In this document: piece after piece, positions 63,367 to 64,000 of the stretch
How positions within the stretch are numbered: position 1 is the stretch's first letter
How the letters are laid out: every line of letters starts with the position of its first letter
Origin: Chondrus crispus
Taxonomy: Eukaryota > Rhodophyta > Florideophyceae > Gigartinales > Gigartinaceae
Assembly: GCF_000350225.1 (NCBI RefSeq)
Contig: NW_005178701.1
Span: forward strand, 124,001-188,000
Direction: 5' to 3'
Length of the DNA: 64,000 nucleotides
Made by a program: the position numbers and the translations under genes
Notes under the pieces: generated by a model
Database searches by the model: none
What the model saw: only the letters and a program-made list of their open reading frames with translations
Told to the model about the DNA's origin: nothing

Positions 63367-64000
63367 ATGCGCGAGCTAAGGGAAGGGGACTCCATTGAAG
63401 TTCTCTGGATTCTTGACGTTACTGTGGAGAGTGGAAGGAGGAAAGGTCAGAAAAACAAAAAGGACGTTTGGTGGAGGGGGAAAGTGAGTGGAGTTGGGAA
63501 GCGAAGAGGCGAGTTCGTTGCCCTCGTGCAGTATGATGCAGGCTACGGCATGGGTGAATCTGGTGTGAGCGCCCGCTTCATGAAAAACAAATTGCAGCAT
63601 AAGCAAGATGACGGAACGCTACTGTGCATGCAACAATGGCGGTATTACAAACGAGATTTCTCCGAGTGTGATGATGGAATCTCGAGTTCGGACGATGATT
63701 ACAGCGCCCTCGAGGCCTCCTGCACGAAGCGGAACTGCTTTACTAGTCTATGTGATCATAACAGAACTGCATCTCGTGTAGCATCTCTGGAACTGAGAGT
63801 GGATGACATTCAAATGCTTCTGAGTGCTCAAAGCGGCATTTATTCCAGATTACTGCGGTATAAGACTGAAAGTGATGTCATTTCTGACCGGGCTTTTGGA
63901 TTCCTAAGGCAAAGAATGGCAAATGCATGCCAGAGAGCTATTCAACTTCCAAGAATTCGAACTGCAGTCACGGATGTCGTCGCGCAGGAAGGAAGACATA
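63367..64000 (+). CDS. Partial ORF running off the right edge; barrel-like N-terminus
   Basis: From ATG 63367 (MRELREGDSIEVLWILDV) the frame is open for 211 codons to the window end. The first ~70 residues, with GDSIEVLWILDV, DVWWRGKVSG and GEFVALVQYDAG, have the strand pattern of a Tudor/SH3-like barrel (x-V-x-W...W-W-x-G-x-V...V-x-Y-D). An acidic serine-rich linker (DDGISSSDDDYSALEA) and a helical region (RVASLELRVDDIQMLLSAQS) follow. I cannot name the family. The clean frame, in contrast to its neighbours, suggests a real gene whose 3' part lies beyond the window. Confidence 0.6.
   Translation, partial: MRELREGDSIEVLWILDVTVESGRRKGQKNKKDVWWRGKVSGVGKRRGEFVALVQYDAGYGMGESGVSARFMKNKLQHKQDDGTLLCMQQWRYYKRDFSECDDGISSSDDDYSALEASCTKRNCFTSLCDHNRTASRVASLELRVDDIQMLLSAQSGIYSRLLRYKTESDVISDRAFGFLRQRMANACQRAIQLPRIRTAVTDVVAQEGRH

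Overview
The window is nuclear DNA of a eukaryote and is mostly nested LTR retrotransposons. The evidence is LTR/PBS/PPT-bounded Ty1/copia and Ty3/gypsy elements with 5-bp target duplications, short GT-AG intron-like gaps, and nuclear genes (a Utp14 ribosome-biogenesis fragment, an NT-C2 domain protein, a DEG-type protease remnant). The compact, intron-poor gene islands between dense transposon blocks and the DUF7869-type gene would fit a florideophyte red alga, but that assignment is an inference; another protist or alga is possible.

Layout. (1) 1-7565: a transposon graveyard holding an LTR end, a head-to-head pair of copia fragments (family I), a decayed gypsy element (family G: LTR, gag, protease) and a 1-kb gypsy LTR (family D). 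(2) 7566-17748: a gene island, mostly minus strand, with an unresolved segment, an NT-C2/coiled-coil gene, the 3' part of a Utp14 gene, a DNA methyltransferase, a ParB-like gene 26 bp upstream of it, and a DUF7869 gene cut by an LTR. (3) 17749-29223: a chromovirus (family C, minus strand) with long gag and pol ORFs, an out-of-frame chromodomain and a long antisense ORF. (4) 29224-46263: two copia copies (A and B) in tandem sharing one 939-bp LTR; that LTR is split by an internally deleted chromovirus (F, 32400-39341) with target duplication CCTGG. (5) 46264-60609: family-H copia elements. Two copies, H1 (minus) and H2 (plus), form an inverted repeat with arms of about 6 kb around a 118-bp spacer. 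H1 also holds a family-B solo LTR, and each copy holds a TRIM (miniature LTR element) at a different site. (6) 60610-64000: single-copy sequence with a degraded DEG protease exon and an open reading frame that runs off the right edge.

Three things deserve most attention. First, a ParB-like gene and a permuted-order DNA methyltransferase lie head to tail and are separated only by a frame break at a G7 run, so they may be one protein. Second, family-H copia elements carry an extra gene upstream of gag encoding two U1/JAZ-spaced C2H2 zinc fingers. Third, the two TRIMs combine 107-bp LTRs and a half-tRNA primer site with tRNA-like box A and box B sequences. The copia families and TRIMs use the anticodon-arm sequence of initiator tRNA-Met as primer-binding site, as Drosophila copia does. 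Many reading frames are broken by single-base indels in homopolymers, in host-like genes as well as transposons, so assembly error must be weighed against real decay.
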